Source of the DNA: Coprinopsis marcescibilis
Lineage: Eukaryota; Basidiomycota; Agaricomycetes; Agaricales; Psathyrellaceae
Direction of reading: 5' to 3'
NCBI GenBank assembly: GCA_004369085.1
Contig: ML210209.1
Location: 1 to 64,000 of the forward strand
DNA length: 64,000 nt
The notes below the pieces were generated by a model. It worked only from the letters and a program-made list of their open reading frames with translations, was not told the origin of the DNA and made no database searches. Shown piece after piece: positions 1-12,200 of this stretch; position 1 is the first letter of the stretch, and every line of letters starts with the position of its first letter. The position numbers and the translations under genes were made by a program.

Positions 1-1925
1 TATACCAAAAACGTGCCTAGTTGTTCCATCAAAACTGTTTCCTTCTGGGCAACAAAGTGGGGTACGTACTCTGTCATCGGCGTTTGTCAGTCTCCTGAAG
101 GCGCTTCCGAACTTATTTGGGTGCGTGAAAACCGCTTGGAGCATTGTGTATTTCATTTGCTCGATACGCTCCGTACTATATCCATCATGGTATTCTGCCC
201 ATGTCAATCAGAATTAGCCCTCAGGGTTCCTTACATATTCCGATTGACTATAGACGGACTGAAACTTGGAATTCAAGGTGCACAGGACGGAGAGTGCGAT
301 GAACACGCAAGAAGGGTCCACCGTTTCGCAAGTCCAATTAAACCCAACAAACTGGACCGCCCGTTCCACCAGTCTGTCACATTCAAGACCAATTGCAAGA
401 GTAACAAAGTCATGCAACCTGCCAGTTCAGACGCACGCACAACTAATTTCCGTCTTCCTGTGACACAGCAGATAATATGCAATTGCGATTGGATAGGGCT
501 GCTCTTGGAGAGGGCGCCTCAAGGCGGACTGCTTGGCGTTGGTTAACTGCACCTGGTTGGCTGTATGTCTCGAAAAAAACAGGAAATCAGATTACGGTGT
601 TGGGTTACTACTGAAATTAATTAATCAACGTCGTTCGTTGATGTGGTACTACTACTCGCGCTAACCGTGCGGCAGAGCCACCTCGCCTCGAGCCTCGAGC
701 CATTTGAGCCTGAGATTAAAAGATAACGCTCGGAGATCCCCTTGCGAACGCACGCTAGACTCGAGGTTGGCGAGAGTGTCGGGATCTGCAGCAGCCCTGC
801 TGCCCTTGGCTGATCACGATCTTGGACGAGGAGAGCAAGTTAGAGCCGGCTAGTGGAAGCGCCTGAAATTCATCTCCGCGCTTGGCTGTGCAGGGGAACT
901 TCGAGGGAGAGGCAATGTCCTGGCGAAGATCAGACTCATTGTACCTCGAGGAGATTGAGGCAAGGCTTATTACCAGTCACAGCCTTTGCACCGAGATTAC
1001 ACCGACACAATGGTTCTTTATTCAGAGCGCCTTTGGACTGTGCATGGAAGAAGTGGAGAGTACATAATAGTAGCTGGGCGGTGTGATCGCGCTGTGTGCT
1101 TCTTGATCAGCGCTCGACAGAGCTTGGGCGCTTATATACAGGCCAAGCTCCATAAAAGTCGCAACAACTGAACATGAATAGCTATTTTTTGAGTTGTCGT
1201 GTTGTGGTAGTAGAGGTCGCGGGGGTTGGAATTGGGACAATGGCTTGGAAACGCTTGGGATTGCTCGGTATCCCTTGGTGGACGTCCAAACCTTTATATT
1301 TTCCCGGACTGTACTAGTTGTGCTTGACGTCGTTCACTATTGTCCGTCGAGTTTAGAGAACGAGTTGGTAGGAGGATGGGGGTTGTTTCGGAGATCGCAA
1401 CTTTGGATCGGTGATGGTAACCTGACCATGCATGATATCTGTGAGGATTAGCATCTCGTTTGCGCCTTCCCCGCCGGAGCACCCCTGGAACTTTGCAAAC
1501 CGGAACTCCATCGTATGGACCTGTGATGCCACCTCGCTTGGTTCAGTCACAATAGTACAAAGGGCAGGAAACAGGATCAAGTCAGCCGCATGCATATCCA
1601 TGTCTCCCTTCAAAGTTTCCACTCATGTGGAGGCAAGAGTTGAATGAAGCAAATTCATGCATAATTGAATGATGTTATGAGAAATGCCAAGGTTGAAATC
1701 TTTGACTCCATAACGACCGTCTGGTTTGTTGATCTTGAACGGAGTTGGGTGGGCTTCCCGACTTTCCGTAACAAATACATCTCTTCTTCCTCCACACCGA
1801 CACGTAGCTTTCTTTCTGTGCTCCGGCTGTGGTTTGTACAACACTTTCGTCCTGGCTTGAACTCGGGCCGTCCACCCTCTATCCTAGTCGCTCGTTTGCC
1901 TGAAAACTAAAGAAATTTTTGAAAT
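1..1925. other. No recognisable gene; upstream region of the secreted lysozyme-like gene
   Basis: I see no protein family, RNA gene or transposon signature in this stretch. The longest open frame (from about position 13, plus strand) has no ATG at its start, and its translation has no recognisable motif or sensible composition. Around 665-700 there is a short imperfect repeat of CTCGAGC. A TATA-like run sits near 1133-1140. A TTTTTGAAAT tract lies directly before the ATG at 1926. A divergent gene family or a non-coding transcript cannot be excluded from sequence alone. Confidence 0.5.
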
Positions 1926-3179
1926 ATGAAAGTCCCAACCATCGTCCTTGCCCTCTTCCTTTCTGCTGCAACCGCCAACGCTTCTCTCAACCACGCACAC
2001 GCCGATATCGCTGCTCGTCACGCTTCCATTGCTCGTCGTGCTCCAACATCGCTTGAGAAGAGGGCGCCCAATACCCGCTCTCGCAGACGTTGTCAGGCAC
2101 CTGCCTCCAACCGGGTGAGTGTGTCCATTCGTGTGGACACCGAATCGATGTTGAACTATTATTCCTCGCTGCACAATAGGCCTCTCCTTCTCCTGCAAAC
2201 GTCGCTGCCGCAAACAACACTCCCGCACCACAGGCAGCAGCCCCAGCCCCAGCCGCTCCAGCACCCCAAACACAATGGCAAACCAGCGGGATCGTCCACT
2301 CAGACTACTGCGGAGGTGCGCGGGCTACACGTACGTTTCCCTACCTTCGCTGGAAGCTGGCACGGGTCTCAAACAACTTTTGATCTTTAGCTGAGACCTC
2401 CAGGGAGACTGGCCCTCACGGTCACATCGACTTCCTGAATTGCGGAATACACAGCGGAGGATGGAGCCCCCCTTATCTCGGTCTCGGGGACCTCCACATC
2501 GTACCTCTCGGCACTGCGTTGCAGAGTGGCGACAGTCCTTTCCATGCTTGTGCCCCTTTCCGTGGGATCTTTGAGGCTGCTGCAGGTGAATATGGCGTCC
2601 CGGCCATCATGCTGGCTTCGTTCGCCATGCAGGAGAGCTCTTGCAACCCTAACACCGTTGGTGGAGGTGGCGAGCAAGGCTTGATGCAGATTACTCAGGA
2701 CAAGTGCGGTGGTGCGCCCAATGGCGATTGCAGGAACCCTGTGAGTCTATCGTTACCTGGCTGGCCCATTTCTATCTAACGGTGGATCGCTCTCTTTAGG
2801 ATTTTAACATCAGAGCCGGTGCTCGCTACTTTGCTGAGAGATTGGCTGCTCACAACGGAAATGTGTTGCTTGCTCTTGGTCAATACAACGGTTGGTTCCC
2901 AGGCATGACCTTTGTACGTCGGTTCCCTCTCCTTTTACATCAAGGTTGCTTAATTGCTCGCTTGTAGGAACGCGCCACGGCCGCTCAATACAGTGCTTGT
3001 TGCCGATGCCAGAATAACCTTGATTAGTGAGTTGGACTGTGGTTGTTGCACCTCCCCCTCCAATCTGACGACTGCCATTCAGCTTGCACCAGTTCCTCAA
3101 TGGTTGGATCCGTAATATCAACTCTTACAACGCCAACAACCGTCTCGGAAGGTACTTTAACCTCGACGTCTGCGGTTAA
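1926..3179 (+). CDS. Secreted lysozyme-like (SLT/GH23-type transglycosylase fold) protein
   Basis: This encodes a secreted protein of roughly 280 residues. It opens with a signal peptide (MKVPTIVLALFLSAATANA) and then a pro-region with Kex2-like basic sites (SLEKRAP). Exon 1 ends at 2114 and an Ala/Pro-rich linker follows. The catalytic part contains FEAAAGEYGVPAIMLASFAM, then QESSCNP and GGGGEQGLMQIT. This is the soluble lytic transglycosylase pattern of a catalytic Glu in an E-S-x-x-N-P context followed by G-L-M-Q. It continues through ALGQYNGW and a Cys-rich end (YSACCRCQNN), finishing at FNLDVCG-stop. At least five short introns are needed. From the family, the expected activity is cleavage of peptidoglycan, or possibly chitin-type glycans, outside the cell. 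The substrate is inference. Several cysteines suggest disulfides. The family assignment is strong and the exact exon ends are moderately sure. Confidence 0.85.
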
Positions 3180-3529
3180 TTGTATCCGCAATCTATGGAT
3201 TGCCGATTCACCCCGGATATTAAAGATGGCTGTTTGGCTGTCTTTGAATTTAATGATATCTTTACGCTTCCTATTTACCCTGTTTGCTTCACGCTTTCTT
3301 GGCCTTTCGCCACGACACGCAGGTGTACGTGCATTGACTGCTCGTAGGACCTTTTTGGGTTACCTATTGTCATTACCCTACCTTGATGGAATATATACCC
3401 TTACTGACGCGGTTATATCGCCCATTCCATTGACTGCAGTTGGACTATCCCCTGAAACGGGCCGTGAGAAAGGGAGTGAGATCGATATATTGATTCGACT
3501 CGGCTATTTTTGATGCCTTGAACGCGACT

Positions 3530-6038
3530 ATGAGTACTTCCTCATCAACCAGCTCTTCTCCCAATCTCACCGCCTCCACGCCTCCTTCGTCTATTCCAGC
3601 TTCGCCTGAAATAGAAAAGCTTACACTGTCGGAACATCCAAAAGAAGTTTCAGCAGAGGACAAGGCCGAGGCTCTCAGGATCAAAGGCGAGGCCAATAAA
3701 GCGTTTGTCGGTATGTCTATGATCGTCTAGACCGGACAAGATGTCGTTAGAGCGCTACTTACTGGTTATGAATACTTGGCAGGCCGTGATTTTCCAGCTG
3801 CTGCTACACTATACAGCCTCTCTTTAGAGAAGAACCCAAACGACGCGACAGTATGGTCGAACAGGGCTGCTTCTCGAATCAAACTGGAGGAACATGGTTA
3901 TGCTCTTTCCGACGCTTGTGAGCCATGCGACTGAAAGTTGTGGTCGATTGAGGTTGATCATGGGCGATAAATCTTAGCGCGGGCCATCTCCATTGACCCT
4001 GGCTATGCAAAGGCCTATTACCGGTACGCGATGTTTGATTGCATGCAGTTGGGTGTTAATGACGTCTGGCCTCTCGTCTTTCTAGTCGTGCGACATGCCA
4101 TCTGCAGCTTATGAAGTACCAGCTGGCTGTAGCAGACTTTAAGAAGATCTTGCAGATAGAACCTGGTAACAACAGCGTTCGGGAGCAGCTCAAAGCTACT
4201 CAGAAGTTGATGCGAAAAATTGAATTCGAAAAGGTAACGCTCTCATGCGCGGTTGTCAGAGTTGATGTAGCTGACCACGGACAGGCAATTGAAGTCGAAG
4301 AGAAAAATCCCATCAATACTTGCAATGAGATCATCGCGGAAGGTCAAGCGTTTTTTCAGCCGTATCTCTGCTTCCTCCGTCTAACGTTGTATGATATTCA
4401 GGTGGATGTGATGTCGACAAAGCCTATTCTGGCCCACTCCTTCCGCAGGAAGACGGAAACTACACGATAACTATCGAGTTTATCAAAGAGATGATCGAGT
4501 GGTTCAAGAGCGGGAAAACCCTTCCTAAACGATACGTATGGGAGATTGTGTTAGGCGCTCGCAAGCATTTCGCGGATTCACCCAGTTTGGTGGAAGTTGA
4601 GATCCCAGATGGTGTGACTCTTGATGTCATTGGGGATGTCCATGGTGAGTGCAAACTGGTACCGACTGGCGTTGCTGTCATTCATTGCTCCGCAATTCTA
4701 GGCCAGTTCTACGATGTACTGCATTTGTTCTCCTTGACGGGAGAACCGAATGAGAAGCATTATCTCCTCATGAACGGTGATTTGGTTGACAGGGGGTCCT
4801 GGTCGATCGAGGTCATCTTGCTGGCTTTTGCATACAAGTGTAAGAAACACACCTGATCGTTGTCCAGAGGTTTCTAATCTTGACCCACTCTAGGGCTGTA
4901 CCCAAACTACATGTTCATCAACCGTGGAAACCACGAAGCCAAGGACATGAACAGAGCTTATGGGTTTGAAGGCGAGGCAAAGCACAAACACGGAGAGCAG
5001 TCATACAAGGTAAGATCCGCTGGATGACTGTAGTGAGTAATCGAACTAAAATCATCCATTCACCACAGCTGTTTGCTCATGTGTTCACAGAGTGTAAGAT
5101 TTCCTTCCCCATCAGAAGGTTCTGTTCCTCACTACGATCCATACTGCCCACCCAGTGCCTCTGTCGACGCTCGTAAGCGCTACTAAGCCCCCGGTCGGGA
5201 AGGAAAAGGTCAAAGCTATCCTCTCGCCCGAGGGTTTCAAGCGATATTTCGTTGTCCACGGAGGGTTGTTTAGCAAGGATGGTGTAACTCTCGATGACAT
5301 CAGAAAGGTTGAGCGAGTTGGTCGGCAACCTGGGCAGGAAGGTTTAATGTGTAAGTTGACCTCTTCTGATTTTTTTTGACTCAAATAGGCTCACATTTGT
5401 CTAGGCGAGGTGAGCTATACTTAGTGCTCCTCGAGGTCATCTCGAGATTCATTGCGATCTAGATGTTATGGACCGATCCCCAGGAATTGCCAGGCCGAGG
5501 TCCCAGTAAACGGGTGAGATGTTATCTGCGCATCTACTTGGGCAGGATCTTAATACGTGTTCCAGGGCGTCGGTATTGCATTTGGACCAGACGTTACGAA
5601 GAATTGGTGCACTTTGAACTCCGTTTCTGGGATAATCCGTAGTCATGAGGTCCGACAAGGTACGGCGTTAATTGTTCCTGCCCCATGCATGATTACCGAC
5701 AGTTCTACAGACGGGTACCAAATAGAACATGACGGTCTCTGCACCACCGTAAGAACATGCTTTTCTAACACACCCAGTTGGACGTGAGGCTGACTGGCTC
5801 CGATAGGTTTTCTCAGCTCCAAACTACGTCGATCAATCGGGGAACAAGGGGGCATTCGTGAGTCACCTGTCCTCAGAGGCCAGATCGACACTTGAACTGA
5901 CGTTCGTATGGTCCCAAGATCCGAATCGATTCTGCTGGCACGAGGGAGTACATCCAGTTCGAAGCCTCCCCTCATCCTCCAATGAAACCGATGGCATATG
6001 TCCAGGGAGGCCTGGCCAACCTCATGATGGGTGGATAG
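3530..6038 (+). CDS. PPT1: Serine/threonine protein phosphatase 5 (TPR-containing, PP5/Ppt1)
   Basis: This is an Hsp90-associated phosphatase that acts on phosphoserine and phosphothreonine. The start is the ATG at 3530, in front of a Ser/Thr/Pro-rich leader. Three TPR repeats follow: [20 protein letters not shown], then [24 protein letters not shown], then AKAYYRRA. They are split by introns near 3712-3780, 3916-3977 and 4024-4084. The phosphatase domain carries the metal and catalytic motifs [54 protein letters not shown] and [17 protein letters not shown]. It ends ...[13 protein letters not shown], the usual PP5 C-terminus. About 540 residues is typical for the family. One small oddity is SAPNYV, where PP5 proteins usually have SAPNYC. 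The gene has about ten introns. The stop is about 310 bases before the next gene on the same strand. Confidence 0.95.
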
Positions 6039-6347
6039 ATTACTTCATCTCCCTGACGATTGTACATTATGCTATATGGGAATTAACAAACGGCTACATT
6101 GGCATCCACCGTACCTATTCCTATCTATGTACTTCGCTTGATTTTCGCTTGCGCCAGCATGCCAAGACCAAAACCTGGCCGTGAGAACACTTTGCCTAAA
6201 CAGAGTCGCACTTGTAGAGAGTTCGGCGCCTGTTCTGCCCTTGCTTGGTGGCCAATATTTCTCCCCCACAAATTCGTAGCTCATCGGAGCCAACAACAGG
6301 GTGCACGTAGCCCCACACAAGCTGTCTATACCTGAAACTTCTTCAAA

Positions 6348-9042
6348 ATGGACAAAACCAAGTCGAAACTGGCCGCTTTCTTTGGTGACGACGAGGAAGA
6401 AACCTTCCCAGTGCGATGGATTAGGATTTACTTGCCTTCATACATGAACTTACCAATGTCTTTCGATCGAACCAGCAAAAACCACTAGACGACGCCAAAC
6501 TATCTCAGTACGCCTCTGGCAAAGTGCGCAAATCGCGCAGGGAGAAAGAGCAAGAAGCTGCCGAGGCGAAGCAGAGGGAGGAGGAAGAGAATGCCGCAAA
6601 AGCGTATGCGGAATTCGTGGAGACGTTTGATGGTGGAGATTCTGGGAGAAGAGCTGGTACTGCGTTTATCAGGGCAGACAGCAAGGCTGTTTATAAGCCT
6701 GCAGGTGCAGGTCAGAGCAGCAGCCAGACCCCATCCAACGCGTTCCAGAGGGTTCGTAGCTCTACCGCCGTGGTTTACAGAGTTTCTGACCTTTTGTTTC
6801 TAGTCGCCGTCCCCTGTGTCCTCTCTACCAAAGCCGAAAGGGAAACGTGCCATGGACTCTTTCTTGGAAGAGATCAAAAGGTGCGCTCTTGCGAACACTG
6901 TGTGAATTCACAGCTCATCGTTTGAGCAGAGAGCAGGCAGAACGAGAAGCAAAGTACGGCGGAAGGGGTAAGTCTATTGCTATTCCTATTGATTTCCTCT
7001 TCTTAAACTGTGGGCAGCACACGGAAGATCAGTCACCGCACTTGCGGCATATGATGGTCAGAGCGGAAGCAAGGATAGAGGAGACCCTTTGGCAAGTCAA
7101 GTACGCAAGGTCGTGGAGCTAATGCTAATTCTTTTCCCTTTAGACTTGCAACATATTTGTCGCCAACCTTCCTCCCCATGTTACAGAGCAAACCCTAGGA
7201 AATTTCTTTGCAAGAGTCGGGCCTGTTGGCTCCGTAAGTTAGAATTCAGCCTGACGCGCCGCACTCGAGCTAACGGCGATACAGGTCAAGATCATGTGGC
7301 CTAGGGGTGACGCTACCGCAGGACCTGGGGCCGATATGACCAACAGCCGCAAAATAAAAAGCTCTGGATTAAGTGGGTTCGTGTCCTATATGAAGCGACG
7401 CGACGCCGAAGAAGCTTTGCGCGAATTCGATGGCTTCGATTGGGGTGGCTCAGTGCTGCGAGTCGGATGGAGCAAGGCGGTCCCAATAGTGGGCAAACCG
7501 AAGTACAGTACGCGTTTTAGCTGCAGGAAGACTTTGGGATTATTTCTCATTCATCTCCCACAGTTCAGGCCTCCAGGCTCCGCAGCAGTGATAGTCGCAG
7601 CCGAAGTAGGAGCAGATCTTCAGATAGGCGCCGTTCTAGGTCCAGGGACCGAAGCCACCATCGTCATTCTCGACACTCGCGGAGCCGATCCTACGACAAA
7701 CACTATTCGAGATCGCCTCGCGGAAGGAGAAAGCACAGCCGGTCTCGCAATGACTCTCGAAGCCGTTCTCCCCGGAGACGCTCTCGCAGTCCTCGTCGAG
7801 GTGTACTTGAAGACGACGACGTCACTGATACCTTTATTCGAGCTGTTGCTGCCGAGGTCAAAGGTCATGGAGGCAAATACGAACAAATGCTCAAAGAGCG
7901 CGAGAAGAACAATTCAAAGTACAGATTTATGCTTCAACGGACTGTATGTTGCCTTTGATGCCTTTTATCGACTTGGTTCTCAACGTTCGATTACAGCACC
8001 ACAGACATGCCTTTTACCGAGGCCTACTTGAATCGGAGTCGTTTAACGAGCCTGAATTCGACGACGACGTACGTAGCTTTTCAGCATATCCCCATAATTC
8101 CGAAGCTTATTTTCTTCAAGGGATATAACTCGGTCTACTCTACCGATTCCGGCGAAGAATCAGAGCGGGAGCGAACACGAAAGAACGCCCTAGGAAAGTT
8201 GGCGCGCAGACGCTTTGAAGCTATGCTCCGACATATGAGCGGAAAGTATGGTGAAATAGCACGATGCATGGTGTTCAGTCTGGAGCATGCCGAGGCTGCA
8301 CATGAGGTCGGTGTGGTCGACTTACAGTTTGATACAACGAACTGACATTCCATACGTTTAGGTTGCTGATATCATCGTAGCTTCGTTGCTTGTGGACAGC
8401 ACGCCAGTACCCCGCAAGGTTGCTCGGCTATACTTGATTTGTGATATCCTCCACAACTCTGCTGCCTCAGTTCCAAGTGCCTGGAAGTTCAGACAGGAGT
8501 TTCAATCTCGCTTGGGCATCGTGTTCGATCACCTGGCGAGCATCTATCATTCGTTCCCTGGCCGTATCACAGCGGACATGTTCAAGAAGCAAATCACAAC
8601 GGTTGTTGACATTTGGGAAGATTGGATTGTATTCCCTCCGGACTTCACTGCCAACCTCAGGGAGCGACTGGAAGGCAATGTTGTTGTTCCGGATGACAGC
8701 TCGCGACCAGTTGCTACTCCGACCCCATCTTTGACTGGTCCTTTGCCCTCAAGGTTTAAACCCACATCATTCCAACCCGCGACTGCGCCTGTTGAGCTAA
8801 AGCCTGCACCGCAAGCCAGCGACGGGGAACCAATGGATCTCAGTGATGGAGCAAGCAAAGCAGTCGACGATCTTGATGGGGAGTCTATCAAAGGTGGAGA
8901 GGAGGACTTGGATGGGGAGCCTGTTGAGGATCTAGATGGAGATCCGGTTACAGACGAGGATTTGGAAGGAATGCCTATTGACGATGATGTCGATGGAAAT
9001 CCCATTGATGACGACCTGGATGGAGACCCTATTGTATCATAG
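6348..9042 (+). CDS. U2 snRNP-associated SURP motif protein (SR140/U2SURP-like splicing factor)
   Basis: This nuclear splicing factor is expected to work with U2 snRNP. It starts MDKTKSKLAAFFGDDEEE at 6348. Domains in order are: a charged coiled N-terminus (REKEQEAAEAKQREEEENAA); an RRM with CNIFVANLPPHVTEQTLG and GLSGFVSYMKRRDAEEAL; a long RS domain (about 7575-7800); a SURP motif (DTFIRAVAAEVKGHGGKYEQ, YRFMLQ); a CID-like domain (RRRFEAMLRHMSGKYGEI, VARLYLICDILHNS); and an acidic tail repeating DLDGEP-type units. RRM-SURP-CID is the diagnostic U2SURP order. The RS block becomes visible only when the intron from about 7505 to 7562 is spliced so that KPKY is followed by IQASRLRSS. Human U2SURP has its RS region at the C-terminus, as far as I recall, so the internal RS block is a difference worth noting. 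Confidence 0.92.
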
Positions 9043-9215
9043 CACTAATTATTGATTATCTGACCCCCGGTTTCCCTATTCTAATCCAAAAATCTACTAT
9101 CCAAATTAAGATTTTTATTCACGAAAGATCAGAGCAACCACAGCGATCTGCGCAGCTACGAAGATATTGTATTATGTCGTTAAGATGGTCGTGATGTTGC
9201 CGAATGTTGGGGTTC

Positions 9216-12200
9216 CTAATCATTTCGTCGACCGCGTCCAGGGTTGGAAGCAAGGCGAAGGATAGCATCCTTGGCAGCTCCAATTTCCGTTTCCGTTCCT
9301 ATAACAATCGTCAGAATACATTCACTTCGAAAATAGTTGCGCGCCACTTACCGACGATGACAATGGTATTATTTTCGCGACCCACAGTGATATCAGCACC
9401 ACTTTCGTCACGGAGGCGAGCAACGTTGGCACCTTTGGTACCAACGATGCGGGGGAAGGAAGAACGGTCGGTAAGAGTGAGGAAACCGATGTGTGATTTT
9501 TTGGACGCGTTCTCGATAGCCTGAGTAATCAACTTCTCCGCTTTCTCGAGAGCAGCGTCATCGCGACCCTTCAAAGTCCATACAGAATCACCCTCTTCTG
9601 CGTTCTTGTAGTTCTCCTCAACCTGCCATTGATGATCGCTGACCTCGCCACCGGGACCTTCGTCGTCAATGCGAGCAGACGAGGTATCAGCGGAGGGAGA
9701 GGGAGTGGGCAATGCCGACCTCGAAGGAGCTGCAGAGTGATCGACAGTCACACCGTGGGACCTCAAGGTACGGAAGAAGTTGCCCTGCTGAGAGATTGCG
9801 TGGTGATACTTGAGGGGGACGGTTACGTCCTTGGTAACGTTCTCCGGAGGGGGAGGCTTCACGCTTGCCTAAATGCATCATGAGAAAGTAATGCAGAATT
9901 GAGTAGCAGAGAAGCTCACCTTGAGCTGGACAATGGCATTTTCAACATTACTTCGGGAACCAGTAACCTTGACCACATTTGCGGCATCAACACCTTCAAG
10001 GTCTCCCTGGTTCTCGGGCTCTCCAATTTGTCCATAAGACCTGGAGCCAGGGAACTGAACTTGGACATCGAACTTGTCCTGAAGTTCGTTCAAATGCTGA
10101 CCGCCACGTCCAATGAGAGCCCTGTGTTGAGCAGCAGGAACTTCGACACCAAGGATAACTCGGTCACGAAGCTTGGCAGCAAACTTCTCCAGCTCTGCCT
10201 TGAGCCTGGCCACAAGTTTAGGCTCACCGCGCAGGCGAACTTCATCGCCGGGCTCGCCTTGACGGGGGCTAAAAAACAAGTTGTTAGCATGCAGACCCAA
10301 TCCCAGTGTAACAACAAACTTACAATCGGATCAAGCCAGCCTGGAGCTTGGGGTCTGAGGGTCCCTCGCACTTCCTGATAAGTTCCTTCAAGCCCTGTCC
10401 TCCTGCACCGATGATGGAGCGGTGGAACCTGCTCTCGATTGTCACGGCGTCGTTGGCTTCTTCTTGGACCGAGTCGGAGATCGCCAAAATGGCAGCCTTG
10501 GCGTCAGCAATAGACTGCTTGGTGCCACGGAGCGTAATGGCGGTCGTTTCTTCAAACCCCTTATCAACGTCAATGGAGGCACCGGTCTCGTCCTTAATTT
10601 CGTTGATGCTTGAACCACCCCTGCCAAGGATACGAGCAACAGAGCGAGTAGGGACGGTGAACGTGATGGTGTTGTTGTTCTCTTTCTCGAAATCGAGCGC
10701 CTGTAGCAGGTCGTTAGCACGAATATGGCACGAGAATGCGACGCGAAACTTACGTCCATGAGCTCTGACTTGGCCTGAGCGACGCCCTTCTTCCCACCCT
10801 TGACCAAGACCTCGTCGGACTTGAGCGGCTCACGGGTCCTGCCCTCACCTGAGTCTGATGACTGCCTGGGGAAAGTGATCTTGACAGAGTACTTCTCCTC
10901 CAACCTGATGGCATACTTGCCACTCTGACCAATGAGCGAGGAGTGGTACTGGGCAGGGATCTTGAGGATTTCGGAAGTCTCGTCGGCCTGAAAGCAGTGT
11001 CAGAGTGACCCAAACTAAGAACATTTCAGCTGCTTACAAGACGGTCGATGTGAGCAAGAATGCGGTTCTTGGCCTCCTCAACGTTCTCCTCGCGACCAGT
11101 GATCTTGACGCGAGACTTTTGTTGAGTCTTCTTCTTCTTGCCTGCACTCTCCTTTTCTTCAGCCTCGTCAGAGACGTCGACCTTGACGCCAAGTTGGTCC
11201 CGAAGCTTGTTGACACCAGCTCCCTGAGCACCAACGATACGGCCGACATATTCCTTGTCAATGTCGAACTCGGTCACGAAGCTGTTCAAAATCTGGTCGT
11301 TCTTGGCTTCTTCGACGCGTTGATTGATGTCCTTGACGACACGATCGACGTCGCCGCTGATACCACGAACGACGATGACATCCTCAGAGGCTTCACCAGC
11401 TTCGGCACCGCACTTGATGGACAAAGTAGTGTCTTCACCGATGATACTGAGGGGGTTCGTGTCAGCTTACATCCCAGCTCCTAACAATAATCACTTACGC
11501 GTCGAGGGTGGCTCCCCCAAAGCCGATAATAGAATCATGCCAGCGCTTGTCGACAATGATAGTTTCCGTCTTGACATCGGCAGCTTCTTTGGCCCACTTG
11601 AGTAACTCATTCTCCACAGCAACAAGGTGCTTCTTCTTTTCGTTCGGAATAGGGGAAGCAGAGGCCGAGAGCGGGTCATATACCAAGATGACAGAAGAAG
11701 ACTCCGCGGTTTCATCTGGGAAGTAAATCTGGACATTGTGAGTCTTGTAGAGCTGTTCGATCCTACGACGCGAGACGCATCAATAACCCATAATCTTGCA
11801 GAATAAAACGAAGGGTTGACATACTTCTTGGCGTTCTTGCCCTGGATAATCCGGTGCGAAACCCAATCGATGTGCACGGTCTTTGTTGCCCCGATAACCT
11901 TGGCCAGAATCTCGGACAGCTTCTTGACGAGTACATCCGTGTCGGACTTATCCCCAATCAACTCAACGGACAGAGTCGGCTTGGTAGATTGCAAAGAAGG
12001 GAGGAAGACCTCAACATTCTCGTTACCGGCCTTGAGGGTATCGACATAATCGATGTGAGTGAGGTAGGCAACAATTTCCTTCGCAGTTTCGACGGGACCG
12101 GGGAGAGGGAACTCGTGAATGTACTTCGAGTTGGCCTTTTCCATCACGGCGGCGAGCCCAGCGCCGAGATCGGCATTATTTCCCCAAACTGTGATTTCTT

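Noticed and set aside
13..546. Open frame of 177 codons at the left edge, plus strand
   Set aside because: It begins with GTG rather than ATG, overlaps open frames on the other strand, and shows no domain or plausible splice partners.
660..700. CTCGAGC short repeat
   Set aside because: Only two to three imperfect copies; too short for a CRISPR-like or satellite array.
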